Under the pieces are notes generated by a model. That model was not told where the DNA came from and searched no databases. It was given only the letters and a program-made list of their open reading frames with translations. Below are positions 27,501 to 42,500 of a stretch of DNA of 64,000 bases, piece after piece (position 1 is the stretch's first letter; each line of letters opens with the position of its first letter). Both the position numbers and the translations under genes were made by a program. Source of the stretch: Anastrepha obliqua (Eukaryota > Arthropoda > Insecta > Diptera > Tephritidae); the NCBI RefSeq assembly GCF_027943255.1, contig NC_072892.1:27241792-27305791 (forward strand), read 5' to 3'.

Positions 27501-30500
27501 CATGTTGCAAAATAACTTTGTCGTGTCTATCGGCGTATTGCGGCCGTTTTTCTCGCAGTGCTCGGCTCAAACGCATCAATTGTCGTCGGTAGACATCCCC
27601 CGTAATCGTTTCATTCGGTTTCAGTAGCTCATAATACACAACACCCAGCTGGTCCCACCAGATACACAGCATAACCTTCAGGCCATGAATATTCTGCGCC
27701 GACGTCGATGTTGAAGCATGGCCAGGGTATCCATACGTTGCCCGACATTTTGGATTATCGTAATGGACCCACTTTTCATCGCCAGTCACAATTCGATGCA
27801 AAAAACCCTTTCTTTTGTGCCGTTGAAGCAGTTGTTCGCATGCCATAAAACGGCGTTCAACGTCTCTTGGCTTCAATTCATACGGCACCCAATGGCCTAC
27901 CTTTCGGATCATTCCCATGGCTTTTAAACGTTTGGAAATGGTTGATTGATCAACTCCCAAAGTTTTTGCAACCTCTTCTTGCGTTTGAGCCGGATCTTGA
28001 TCGAGCAATTCCTCCAATTCGGTATCCATGAACTTTGGCGGCGCACCCTCGCGTTCTTCGTCTTCCAAGCCAAAATCACCACTTTTAAAGCGTGCAAACC
28101 ACTTCTGGCACGTTCGCTCAGCTAGAGCATGCTCACCATAAACTTCCACCAAGATACGATGACTTTCGGCTGCTTTTTTCTTCATATTAAAATAATGAAG
28201 AAGAATTCCCCGCAAAAACACATTATTTGGCACGAAATTCGACATTTTCAAGTGTGGTAAAAATATTGTTGTTTACGCTTCAAATAAAAAACTTATACTG
28301 ACGTTTGTGCCTTACGACAGTAGCTCTCCAATGAATGTTTGGAAATGTGGATCGATGGAATAATCAAGTTACGCCATCTGTTGTAAAACCGCACGAACTT
28401 ATTCATAGTCCTATTAATTGAGTTTAACAAAATCTCTAAATTTATTGAGGCAGATTTTTCATGTTCAAAAGATTGTCTATTGAATTGTTTGAATTTTTAT
28501 TAAAAATTCTTTAATTGTATTTCCTTTTTCTTTAATGCCTATTAACCTTAAAATATGTCCACTTAGTATATATGAATTTATTGTATGCATTGACTTGATA
28601 AATAAATAAAAATATATTCTTGAGATATTCTGCAAAAAAAAGTTTGATTTCTTTAACCCTCTCTTAAAATTATTAACAGTTTATCCGCTCGGTTAGTAAC
28701 GGCCGCTTTCTTTATGAGATTAGAAAATGGTTTAAAAAGCATAATCTGCATCTATGGATGTCCCTAGGTCTCTAACCAACTGTTAGTCTTTATCAAATTA
28801 GTCGTCGAGCTAAGATTTACGTCTCCTTATTTGTAGTCCAAAATTACGAAAGTGTCACGCATAAAGTTACCGTTAGTGGATTAAGTTAACGACTGAGTTG
28901 ATGATCAGGATTTAGTGATGAAACAGCATTAATAACAAGCCTGGAATCAATATCACATTCAATATAAAATATTTCAATTGTCCAAAGAATGCTGAAGAAT
29001 TCTTGCAACTTGTTCAACGAACCCTCCAACATGCGGATGTTGACAGCATTTTATTTTCCTGTATTGTATATATGTACGAATATGTGTATTCGCCGACTGA
29101 TGACAGTTAGTGAGTGCAACGTGCTACGGAATCACTAATAGTGCTAAAAGACGGCAATAACGCTAATAGTATATTATTAGAGTTTAGCTTAGAAGTTGTA
29201 AGAAATGTATAGTTGTAAATGTCAGCAAATACAGGTAGCCAGAGGAAGTGGACAACTGCGGCAAAAAGTTCAAAACACAAAGTAAAAAAATGTACATTAA
29301 TGCAGGAAAATTGTAGTGGCAAAGTGTGATATCACAAGAAATCAGACATTTATAGTAAATAAATAAAGGGTCTTTCAAAAGACGCGCTCAGAAGATGTTT
29401 TAAAATAAAACATGTAAAAATTCAGCTTCATTCAGTTTTTTTAATTTTTTTTTCATAATATGGCTTTCAATAATTTATATGTGAATACAAAACTATCCCT
29501 CCTAACAGTCAACCTAATCTTCACGTGGTGCCCACTGTTTAAAACGGATGAGGCTCTGACGACCGAGTAAAGGCTATATAACTTTGCCAACTGTGACAGA
29601 AGCTAACATTTTTGGCAGCAAGTCTGGGATCTTTAGCCGAAACCTCGGCATCAGAATCGGAAAGGTAGGCTGGTAACCTGCTAATCTTAAACCTTATACT
29701 ATCAACGAAACCACCACAAAAAAGCCTCGAATAAAACAAACTGCTGTGGCTCTTTGCTCCCACGCGGGATAATAGGAAATTATATTTACATATATATGAG
29801 CACGTCCATAGGCTGTCATACGAGAATTACAATTTTTAAGATAATTCATGAATGTATAATTGTAGAGAGCGTCGAGACATCGATGTTAAAGGCTACTTTG
29901 CGCTAAAGCAGCAATACTCTCAACAGGACGTCCAGTTCTTGGTCTGTCAGTCCTTCTTCTAAGCTAACAGAATCAGTTTCTTAAAATTTTTTCACCAAAA
30001 TGGTCGGAGCATTGCGAGAAGTGTATCTTTCTAAAAGGGGACTATGTTGGAAAAAAACACAATTTTTAAGAAATGGTTTGTTCGGGTACGCGGGTACTTA
30101 TTGAACCTCACTCATAAATAAATAAATATTTCCCTTTCCTTAGTTGAATAATGTTTTTCTAGTTAGTTACATATTTGCCCAATTAGAGTTGAAATTACCA
30201 ACCTAGGGTAAGAGAAACGTATTTAGTTGCATCTGCTGGTGCCACTGTCACTCTAAATCTGAATTAAGTATGAAATGTTTCTTCTTTAATATCATTTAAA
30301 TTTTTAATTGTGCAGCCCGGGAACATCTGCTGTGGTACCATAAAATTTGCACACAATACAACACATTTCGGCGCGCGTTGGCGGCATAATTACATTTGCC
30401 AGTGCTGGCTTCAGTTCAGTTGAGGGTATTATGTCAAATTGACATGCTAACCACATTTCTCAAGCCAAGTCATCCAACTGTCAAGTGAATGCGAGGCACT

Positions 30501-33500
30501 AAGAAGATGTGGCAGAAGTGCAAGGGTGCAAAGTAAAAGCCGCCTGCCCAACCGTCTTTTGCCATCTCTACAGCATGAATAATAACAACAACAAAGCGCA
30601 TACCATAAAAGATGCAAAACCCAAAGTAACAAAAGAAATTACATTTAGTAAAATAAAATCTCAAATCTTATTGGTGGCAAGACGCCAGACCATAGTTGAG
30701 CGGCTGGCAAGTGACTCTGAGAGTCCATTCCATGCTTGAAATGTTGTGTGCACAAAAAACATTGGCGCTCATACTTTCGCAAAGCGTCCAACAAGCATTT
30801 GTACAAAAAAGAAATAATACGAACGCAATTGCATACAAAAAATCGTTTTAAGATTTATATTTCAGCTACTTTCGGTTTTCATTGCATCAATTTGAATTAT
30901 AATTTTTTTCCCCCCTCTACTGAGCTTTTCTACAGTTATATTCTTCACAGTGGCATCTTCAGCACCATGACAAAAACTTCAACTTAAACTTCAAATCTTG
31001 CGTTACAATTTCAACTTCATTATACCACACTTTGACAAGACAGCTGTCAGGCGTGCTGTGTTGTAGTGAAGCACTTAAAGGGCGAGGTCAACCTTCACGC
31101 TTTTCCCAAGTGTTTTTGACTGCCAGTTTTCAAAATATTCGGCCAAATAATTGCCTTATTTGGCTATAATTAGTGTTGCTACAATTGCCGTCGCACCGTT
31201 GCACAGTGCGGCCGATTCCCAAAAAGCTGGCCAAAAGTCGAAAAAAAAGTTTCTAGATAGTTTTTTTGTCTTTGGGTTGGCTACAGTAATGCCTTGAGTA
31301 GTGAAAACCGTTCATAGCAACGTCCTGTACCCTAAGTATCCTCTGTATTTTCAGTCGGAACGTGGCCTTCGTTTGAGCATCGTATTACTGTCGATGAATA
31401 GTGAAAGTTGTACACATTTGAAAGATTTTGTAATGGAGTAAATTGAACAAAACCAAATGGAATCATCTTCGGAAGGTTAGTAAAATACGACAAATCTTTA
31501 GTACATATCAATACCTCGACACAAAATTTTTAGCTGCAGCAATACGTAGATACATTTTTTGCAATTTTTTTTATAAAATTTGAGTTTTCAAACTGTATTG
31601 TAATACAACGCCGTCATATGCTGCTTTGAAATCTATTAAAGGTTACTCAAAAAAGTAATGGTTACTGAATAAAACAAGATTCAGCTGCTACCACTTGCTA
31701 CCTTGCGACCCCGAAAACATATAAATTTACATGCATCTTGATTATGTTCTTGAATATACGCTATTTCACGTGAAGGGGTGGCCAATAGAGGTTTCCACCT
31801 GGGGGTGGATTTTCAAAATTTTAAGATCAAATTCGTAATCAGCGACCCCGACAACCCCCGAGTAAGAAATTTTGAATCAATTACTTAATTTTTTGAGTTT
31901 TGGCCAGCTTTTCGGGAATCGGCCGCACTGTGCGTTGCAACAACTTTTTCTACCAAATTTTTTGTTTGTTTTTGTGGTCAGTATCGGTTTATCATCTCAC
32001 TGGTTAAGGGGGTATTCTAGTCTAGAAATTTGAAAAAATCGAAAATTTTTTTTTTTCAAAATTCGATAGTCTAGGTATTCAAAAATATCTTCCTAAAAGG
32101 ATTTTGCAAAATTCGAATTATTTTCGAAATTACAACTATTTTAGTGACGATAAAAGATAAAATAGCCGATCTGACTATTTTCATAACAAATTTCAATAGT
32201 TTTAACGCGTTGTTCTATTGTGTAGTCCTCGGCCAATCTGGAGTGGAGGGAAATGAATGGGCGGATGAGTGTGCAAGGAAACGCTCTGAACTTGACCTTC
32301 AGCGAGTGGTAGAGGATATTAGCATTCCTCTAAACTAACTGTATGTACACTGCGATTGACTTAAGCGTAATTGCAGAAACCAATAAAAAGTGGTCTTTAA
32401 AGCGCCAATACTGAATCTTAAAAAGACAAAATGTCTGCTTGGAGTCAACAGATCAACTACCAGCGTCCTCACAGGTGTTAAAACAGGTCACTACACTATT
32501 GGCACCCTTACCAGTAGAATGGGTGTACCTCACAATGACTGCTGCAGGAGTTGTGGAGATGAAGAAATTGGGTCGGTACAACACCTCCTCTGTGAATGTC
32601 CTGCACTTCAAAAAAACCATGCCAAATATCTTGACGATTATTTCTTTGAAGACCTGGGAAATTTGCAAAATGCCTCCCTGGAAGAGCTAGTTATTTTCTT
32701 AAAAAGATCTAAGTGGCTTAAGCAACTTAGTAAGAGGATGGAACTCAAATGCAGGTTTCACAATGGGCCTTGAGCTCACTGCGTGTCCTGCAAGCAACCT
32801 AACCTAACCCTCGATCGTGACAAAGCGCACATCTGTCTACCTAACACAGGTGACATAAAAAAAGGTCTAGGAAGTATTCACTTTGGGAAGACCCTTTATA
32901 TAGCATGTTTGTTACAAGCAGAAGTTCATTGAGAACTAGTGCATGGTGAATTGGTTGCATGTTTAATTGAATGGACAACTGACTGCCGATGTCGATGGAA
33001 GGAAATCACGTTTTGTATAATTTTTTCCTCTACAACAAAAGAAAGCATAGCAAAGAACTAAAAAAAAATTAGCTACCTTGGCAAGAAATATCAATGACTG
33101 TCAGTTTGGCTAGCCACTAGCTATGTGCTCGTATTACTTAACACTCGCATTGGATGTAAAGGATGTGGCTGGCGGGTTGTTGACAGCTACAAGTCTTCTA
33201 CGCGCAACTTACGTCGCATTCAATGTACTTGACCACAATACTCGCTGGAGTACTGAGCATGAATGAAACTATAATAACGCATAATGATGAATGAATGAAT
33301 CAATGAGCAATATTATTTCTGAGTATTAGTTGGGTAGTTGCAAAGCGTAGCAAATAAATATGTACTCGTTAATTGTTAAACATGTGGCAATTTGTAATTT
33401 GTTGCTAAACCAACTGCAAAAACTAGTAGAAACAAAATAAAAAATTGTAATAATTTCAACTATCTTCTATGCATGCATGTATGTGTGTATAAGTATGTGA

Positions 33501-36500
33501 ATCTGAGAATATGATGCTGGCGACTTCCGTGTTAATTTAATAAGCTTGCCACACATGCGATGCGTTGCACATTTGTTCCATGCAATGCAGTACATTAATG
33601 TATTTAATATTTTTTATTATACATACATACATATATATTAATTACACAGAATATTCATAAGCAATAGTAGTGCTTAGAAAAGCTGTGATTCTTTTTTTAA
33701 TGCCCACAAACGCTTGCGGCGCCTAAGGCTGACTGAATGCCTGCATACCTGCTTGATGTTTGCGAGCCTGTTGCCGACATTGTTGAGATTTTTGCAAATC
33801 TAACAGCCGGCAATAAAATTTAGCCACAGTTAATGCTATTGTTGTTTGTAGCATCATAACTGTAAATGCTTTATAGTAATGCGCAACGAGTGACTGAAGA
33901 CTGCATGCGCCGCCGCCCGTCATCCGTCGATTCATGTCTATACCCACATACATATGTACATATGAATTCTCCCTGCAGGGAGAGCTTACGATAATGTTAC
34001 ACATTTGTAATATTTTGGAAATTGCAACACTTTTAGCTATTAAATTAGCGACTGCCTTCCGAGAAGCGAAACTACAAAACGCCCTTCTCACCCTACGTGG
34101 GTTAAACACAGCTCACAGAACAAAACTGCAGTCGATATTTTTTTTTATCTGGCAAAATTCTTAATTTAAGTTTACAAAAGTTATCGAGTTTTTTTCACAA
34201 TTACCCAAACTTATCAACAATTTAAAGACAGAATACATTTCTAACCAATAGAGTGAACTTTACTAACTGAGCGCTTAAACTATTCATAATATAAAAAATG
34301 TCATTTAACTTTAAGTTTTTTCAACTGCCTGATAAAAATAAATTGGTTAGTTCCAAGACTACGGCAAAGCTGATGTAAAAATCAAATATTTTGTTCAGTT
34401 ATCAGGCGTTTTTTAGCTGCATGAGAACTATCGATATCGATAACTATGGTTTACCAGCTGATAATGGTAAACTGTGTTGACATTTCTGTTCAGTAAGGTT
34501 TGCCAAGTCATCATGAATCGTTTAAGGCCAAAACAATGCATTCAAACTGTAGATTTTTACTTAGAAAAAAAAATATGTTTGCGAAGTTTATAGAGCGAAG
34601 TGTTGAAGAAAACGCCGAATTTCGATTCGTCGTAGTTCTCAACTTGTTGGTCTTTATCCATCGACTACGGATCTTGTGCCTGTTATAGGCACCTCGCATC
34701 TCGTGCAAGTCAAATATCTAATAAATAAAGTTACCCATTGTAGTACCTCGTTATTAGTTCTTGAATTTGGCATTATGGACTGTAAGGTAATATTTTCTAC
34801 AAAAAGATAATCATTTATGCATAAGTTAAAGATTTGATAAAATGTTTTTGAGCGAAAGCGCGCAATAAATCTTGTTTGTTTGTCAGACGCACACTAATTG
34901 ACTGCACTTGCGACTCTTATCGCTAATTGTTTCTGTGTAGAAAGAGGAAGAAGCATTGCTTGACAAGAATGTGGCCACGTGGTCTAAAATCACTAGAAGC
35001 GCACCATTCCAGTACTATTTTACTTCCCTGCAGGCCATTGCTTGCTTATTATATTTTCTTGGTCATATCATTCCATGGTCGCCACTCTGTTATACTCAAA
35101 CCGATATTTTAGGCATTTTTCTCACCTGAAAAATAAATTCATAACAAATTATGCACTTTTTTGTATATTTTGCACATTCCACTGTTATTTTTTTATTTAG
35201 TCACAGACCATCAATATCAATTGGTTACACCACCAAACAACAAAAAACGTTTGTAGTCGCAGGCGCTTGTGGTTTTTTGCCTTTTTTGTTTTGGCGATCG
35301 CCTCTTTAGTGCTTCCTTACTTTTCATGTTTAGTATTGAGCAAAATATATATTTGTTTTGTTCCGCAAAATCCTTCGTATTTTAGTGTTATTTTTATTTC
35401 TTCCTTTTCAATTTACTGTAAAATTTTTTTGTGTTTGTAATAAAATTTTATTTGTTCAGAACAGCAAATGTGTTTGATCAACTAAGCGCACGCTTATCAA
35501 TTTGAAACGTTTACAAGCTGATGCTTCAAAGGGTTACATTTTTTATGATACAATTCTCGCTGTAAAAGTGTCTAAGCAAAAGTTTTCCTTTCCATTTTTT
35601 ATGGACGCTTAATGTAGAAAATACTCGCCTTCTCCTTTCTTTGAAGATAATACAGACTAGGGAATGAACAAACATCGATATTTAAGGCCGAACTGAATTG
35701 CGGCAAATTTGAGCCGAGGTGAACCGAAAACAAGTAAAAGACAAGCAATGGTTTTCCAAAAATCAAATATTTTTATTAATAAAAAAACCCAAGAGTCTTC
35801 ATAACATTAATTTCATATACTTATACATTAAGTTTGTAAAAATAACAAAAAACACTTCGTCTATCTACCGGCACAGATCTGACTTGCAGCATAGAACAAC
35901 TGCTTACTAGTCACACTCGGTGGAGATGATATTTCCAAGCGATCGGAAAAAAATGTGGGTATTCAAAATGTTACAAAAACTACAGATTTATAACATTTTT
36001 GAACAAAAATATTTACCGAAATGTTCAGGCAAAGTTCGGTTCTTTTTGATCGAAGTTCTTTTTGGCTTAGCTCTAATACATACAAAATATGTGTTTATAC
36101 ATTATAGAGGAAGTGCAGGGTTGTATTCGGCAGCGCTGGCTTGGAAATTATAAAGTGATAGCACCAAATTTTGCAGCTACAGTAATCCTAAAACTAATAT
36201 TTGGGATAAATGGTGTGTCACGGGCGTGCTTCTTTTTAAAAATGCCATAAAAGCACCATTAATAATGTTTCAGTGGTCTTTGGTTTATTATAAAGAATGA
36301 GCCTGCCAATTAATTGTGAAATATGGTATAACTTCGTTCAAATGGGTATTTCGATTCGCCCTGCAGTATCCCACTTTTCAATCTAATTTTGCCGTATTGC
36401 AATATTTGTTTCTGGATGCATGACGTCGATTTTTAACGACAATCCATAAATCTGGAAGTATGTAAGTTTTCAATATTCTGAAACGTTGTAGGAGCGTAGA

Positions 36501-39500
36501 TAGATAGATAGATTACTTCGAGGTTTGCGCTTCGACCTCAAAGTCTTTTGTACCCTCTGTACCTCATCCAGACCCAGTTCCCTTATTAAAATCAGGATAG
36601 AGCTGGGTTGTATTCAGCGTATGTGCCTTTCTTCTGGCTGCAGTTAGCCGAAATATCTCAACCTCCTTCGCGCTATAGCTCTTCATTCAAGGAGAAGGTG
36701 CATTGGAGTCTCCTGGGATTGGGCGAATCAGTGGATCATATGTAGATGACTACGCAGTCTGAAGTAGCTTGTGAGAATATCCGCGAGCATTCTCAGTTTA
36801 TCGTTGGGGAGGGTTATGAGTCTTTTGAACTTCGTTTGGTTGTATCCAATAAGGATTTCGCATGTCGCAGCCCCATAATTCGAGCATAACGGGACTAATT
36901 TCGCATCCCTGATTCTGGGTTCATGTCACTCTCTTGAGCGTGAAATAACTGTCGAAGTCAAAATTACTGTCAATGTCAAAATTACAAAAAATGTAAATAT
37001 GCCACTGAAACCAGGTGAAATGAATTTTTAGTTTTTTTTCATATGAAATATGAAACATGTTTCACGCATTCTCGATATCTAGTTTTCGCTTGCAATATTC
37101 ATAATGCATATATTTAATCCCGCACTGTCACCATTTCCAGTGCCGCTGCTTGAACTGCTGCGCATCCAAATGCATTTGAAGCTGCAGCTGCTTACTCGCT
37201 CTCATCAAACATGTTTCAGTTCACTACAATAGTCGTACGTGCCTTTTTTTTGCCTGGATTCGTGTACATACGCACATAAATACGATTCATTCTCTATCTG
37301 CAATCAAAGTGCCAGTTCATTTGATACCGCGCGTAAGTTTGATATGCATACACACATACATACTCACGTGTTTGTGTGCATCAAGTCGCGCTATTAAAGA
37401 CCGGAAGTAGTGTTGCTTGCTGCGAAGTAGTAGTACTCTGCTTGCCAGCTATGCTGTTATTTTTGCTGCTACGTATCTGCGCTCTTACGCAGTCTACTTC
37501 CTTTCTACGGTCCAAGACTTCTCATCCTTGCTTGGTGTTTTTGTTTTATGTCCTCCCCATCGCCTCAAGAGACCGGATGTATTCTTAATATTCATCCCGT
37601 TTTATGCATATCCGTAACGCTGGCTGTCGCTTTGTCCTACACATTAGGATATGTATGTAAGTATATCAATATGAGGTTGTGTACATATGCACATATGCTT
37701 ACAGCTTGCCTTGCCCGAAACAAGTTCGTGATTTTTACCGCTGCTGGCTCCCCTCTACTCGTATAGTACGTAGTTCATTCGCTCGCCTGGCTGAGCTCAA
37801 ACTCAATTGCATTTAGCAGACTTTGGGTTCAGACGTTAGTGGTATTGAATTTCATTTTTAAGCGTGTCTAAGTCCAGGTTTAATGCCCCCTCTTTTTCTC
37901 ATGTACTACACCTTATTAACTGTATATAAAATTTGTGTGCATGTGAATGTTTGTGTGCACATACATGTGTATCCCTCTTCCAACCAACCCTTCTCGGCTT
38001 GAAGTGTATTGCATTTTTAAGTAGTTACTTCTTGTATTACTACCTCAAACCTTGTTTTATCAAAGTGTTTTCTCCCTTCGACTTAAACGTTTCTTACTCA
38101 TCGTTCATATGTAGATTCATAGCTTTTGATATTAAGCAGTTATCAATTTTTCGGCGTTCTACTTTTTTCAACACTTACTCCTCACATACATTCGCACACA
38201 AACATTTTTTTTTTTGTTAGAAACCCTGGCAGTTCGCTACAACTTTGCATTGTTTGGCTGCGTGTGTGTATGTGTGCTTTGCGTTGCGCGTGTATTTTTG
38301 GAAATTTGAACATCTGCCGTTCTCATTTGCTTTACTTACTTTAGTGCTACTTTTTTCTGTTTGCTCGCAGTTGCATTTTGAATTTACCTTCATTGGGATT
38401 TTACGTTAAATTTCAACCCCCAAATATTATCTACAAACTGCCTTACAACCTATTTGTGAGTAATTGTGTGCAATGAGCGCGTTGTATTATAGTGACTTTT
38501 TAAGGGCGCAATAGCGAACGTTTCACATTTTGTTTGGTCTCTAGTTCCTGGGGCGCATGAAATGCATTTGTCTGCTTTTGCTCCCTCCTTTACTTGAGCC
38601 TTTTTGTTTATTCTCTTTGCCCGATTGAGGGGTTGCAAAAATCACCTTTCACCAATTTGAGAATGAATTTTTACTTAAAATCACTCAGATATGCGCTCAC
38701 TTAATTCCGATTTGTTAGTTGTATTACACTCGTATACTTTTGGTTTATTACATTTGAGTCAGTTTCGAATTGAGTATGAAAAAAAAGCAACAGGATATTT
38801 TGAGGAGGAAAAAATTCTATGAGCGGCATCAAAATTATTAAATTAAACTAAAAAATACAAAAGTTATGTTTTAAGAAATCTATCATTAGTTTGAAAAGTC
38901 CTGTAAGAATATGGACAGGCTAATGAAGCAAGAGCGCAGAGTGGGACTAATTAGCATTTATTAATTAAAATATGAACTATTTGGCTTGAGCTCTAGCTTT
39001 TCATTGCTTGGAGTTTGCACTAATATTTTTTTTTCAAAAAACTATCTATTAAGCCCGTTGAGAATTTCACAGATGCGCGCTTTGAAATAATAAACATATA
39101 TCGCAGCTTAGTTCAACTTTAATAGAACTTAAAAATAATTTGAAACTATTAATTTGCTTTGATCAATCATACATTGAGAGAATATTTGTGCGATTGCATG
39201 TCAAGTGATCCCAGTATTTTGGACATTATCATGTCGATTCTCTTAACCCTTTTGCATCACCGCTTGAAATGCTCGATGTACTTAAAATACCAAGCGCCGG
39301 CAAGACTTTTACTGTCTGAAAAAGAATGTCACATGATTACCAAAATTATTTATTTTGCTCAAACTAAAAAAAAAATAAATTGCGGATTATTCTGTACTTG
39401 ATGATAAGAGAGAGTTTTTGTTCGCGGATTATTCCGACGGATGATGCAAATGGATTAAATATTGGGTTATTTTTAGGCTTGAGGCAATAAGAAGTAAACT

Positions 39501-42500
39501 GGAAAAATTTAATAATTTTTAGATTTGTTCAATTTAAAAAATTCTGCTATAGGTTGTTTTCAAAGGAGGCTTTTGTGACTTTATACGGGCACTATATATT
39601 ATAGGCAAAATACAAAAAAAAAAAATCCGTACTCGCCCGGAAGGATTTGGAGGAATTCGGTGCCGATATATATATGTATATATTTTTTTTTGCAAGACTA
39701 ATTTTCATTTCTTTTTCAATTATTTTGTACTTATAGACGCAAAAGAAGTTATCAAATAAATATTGTAAATAAAACTTAGCTGATATGCAAGTTTATGCGT
39801 TGACTCTGAAGTTTTCGTTAGCTATCATATTTTCTAAAATAATCATAACGAGCGAACTAAAAAATCATTAGTTAATCAGTGTTTAAGTGAAGTGAAATTG
39901 CCCTTTAAGTAGTCGGATCGGCAGTGGACTCTTGTCAAGTTAACCACAGCATTATCATTTACAATCATTCGTACAGTTTTCCGCGAAATATAAGATTATC
40001 AAAAGTGGAAGTTCAGAAAGCACCGACACTCACACTCGAAAATATCAATGTATCATCGGAATCATTCACTTGTTCGTTAATAATTTTTTTGCTGACATTC
40101 AGTATAAAAAGAAATGTTTATCTCAAAACACTTATCGGCATAGTACAAGCATATGTCGCGACAAAAAAGTGACAGCACTTGTAGCCAAAAAAGAAGTAAA
40201 GTTAAAAAAAGTACGTAAAAAATGTACTCGTATGTGTGTATGTATACATATATTGGTCACATAAAAAATTGCGGGCCGACAGCAGCACGCCAAACAGATG
40301 ATGATTGCGGTTAAAAATATTTCAACGGCAGCAGTTCAATTGCCTTTTCAACCAGAGTATTTCAAAGGAAAAGTAGAGAATGATCTGAAACAAAAACTGC
40401 GCACATAAATACATCTATGTATATTTGTATATATGTACATATAATGCATGGCCATTCAGATCTAGTTAATGATGACACCATCGTGGTCAAAAGTCTCAGT
40501 TATATTGGAGGGTTCGAAAGCAACCTAGATAAAAAAGAGTCTATAAAAAGTAGCGTAATTTAAAGCAAAAACAAATGTGAACAAACACAAATACAGCTTC
40601 GAATTGATATGTGCAGAGTCTTTCAAGTTCGGGCTACTTTTTTAGTCGCCAAGTTCACCCGTTTAAACGCCTCTGAATAGATAGATAGATAGATACTAAC
40701 CCAAAAACAAGAATTGCTTATTTCTCCATTTCTCCAAAATAATTCACATCTACCCCTTGTGCACTCGGTGGATGTTGGAATGTATCATTTCGTATTCGTG
40801 AAATATACACTCTCTACTACAATAGAGAGTGATAAGTTTTAACTATTTATTTATTAATTTTGTAATTTCAATCATTTTTTTTTTATAAAACTACACTTCA
40901 TACCACAACAAGAATCATAGAAAACAAAGTTTCGAACTTTGTATAAAATTTGTAAAAATTCAGCAAATTTTCATCAGAAATTCAAACTTTTTTACTTTTA
41001 GAACATTTTTGGGTATGCCGTTTTATATATTATTGAGTCTCGGTGCAAGTTTCAAGTACATATATCAAAAATCAAACTGATTTTTTAGAATTTTTTCAGT
41101 CATGATCTTGAGCATTTTCTCCATTTAACGTCTACGTCTTTTATATGGAAGAAAACACCTAACACCGTCAGCAGAAAAAATTTCAAAATTTAACGCGGTT
41201 TTTGAACCACTTGAAAATAGAATTTTTATTATACAAAATTCAATGATATATAAAAGTGCATACCCGAAAATTTTCTAAAAATTCTGAGTATAAAGTTTAA
41301 AATTTTAATAAAAAATTGGCCGAATTTTTTAAAATTGTATACAAAAAACTTGAAAGATCCTGTGTATGTACTATATGTACCTGGGTAGAGTATAGGAGTA
41401 AGCTTTGTAAAGGCACCGACTATGCGCTGACATTCTCTCCATATCATACGCAAGCGCATATTCGTAATTATAAACGGCATTCGCACCGTAAGCAGGAGCA
41501 GGCCACCGCAGCTGGCTCAACACTTCAACGTATAAACTTGTAGCATATGAACATACCTAACTTATGGATGGTTAATGTACATATGTTTGTATGCACGTAT
41601 GTAAACATAAAACTATTTATAAACGATGCATCAAGTTTTGAAGAAATGCGAAAATGATGAAACATAAAAAAAGCTACCCAAAATAGCAGCAGTTGCGAAG
41701 GAATTCTACCAAGAAAAAGCTATCAAGTCAATTTTATTAAAAAAAAAAAATAAGGTAGGCTGAAGCTCGGTCCGGGCCGAACTTTATATACGCGCGCACA
41801 TTTTAGTAAAATGTAATTCTGCCTAGCTGTTAATTTTCGAAATCAAAAATCTCATAGACAATGAGAGTTATAGGGGATAACATCAGAGGGACAAACAGAA
41901 ATTTAATCTTGACATATAAAAAGTGTATAGGTTAGGTTACGGTGGTAGTCGGTCTGTGCGACCAACTCACTTAGACCTTACAGGTCCGTTGTTACACCAC
42001 TGTGCGGCACGGAACCTCATTTATTTTTCTTCGTGGAACCATTTTGTGGTTCTTATGAAACGCAGGATTGATTCCATCCTCACGCCAGACATCTGCTCTG
42101 ATTTTACCCAAGGCCGGAGGGACAATTGCAAAGGAAGTGCTCTACTGTTTCTTCCTCTTCCTCATCGCTAAAACTTCTACAATTTTCATGGGAGAAAACT
42201 CCTAGTCTCATGAAATGCCTGAGAAATAGCCAATGATCGGCCTTCGATATATTCTCTCTCGAAGGACTAAACAGTTCCTTTGTATTTTTCTTATTTATTT
42301 GCGGCCATAGTAGCCTGGCTGTGTCTTCATCTTTCTAAAAAGTGTATACAAAATATTTAAATCGGATCTAATTGAAATGGAGAGCAATACGTGTAGTCAG
42401 TTTGGTTGAGTTTTATTAAGTTGTTATCGAGATACACGCATCTACTCAAAAAAGGACGAAGTACCACCCATTATTTAAAAATTTTACTTGCGTCGAGTTT

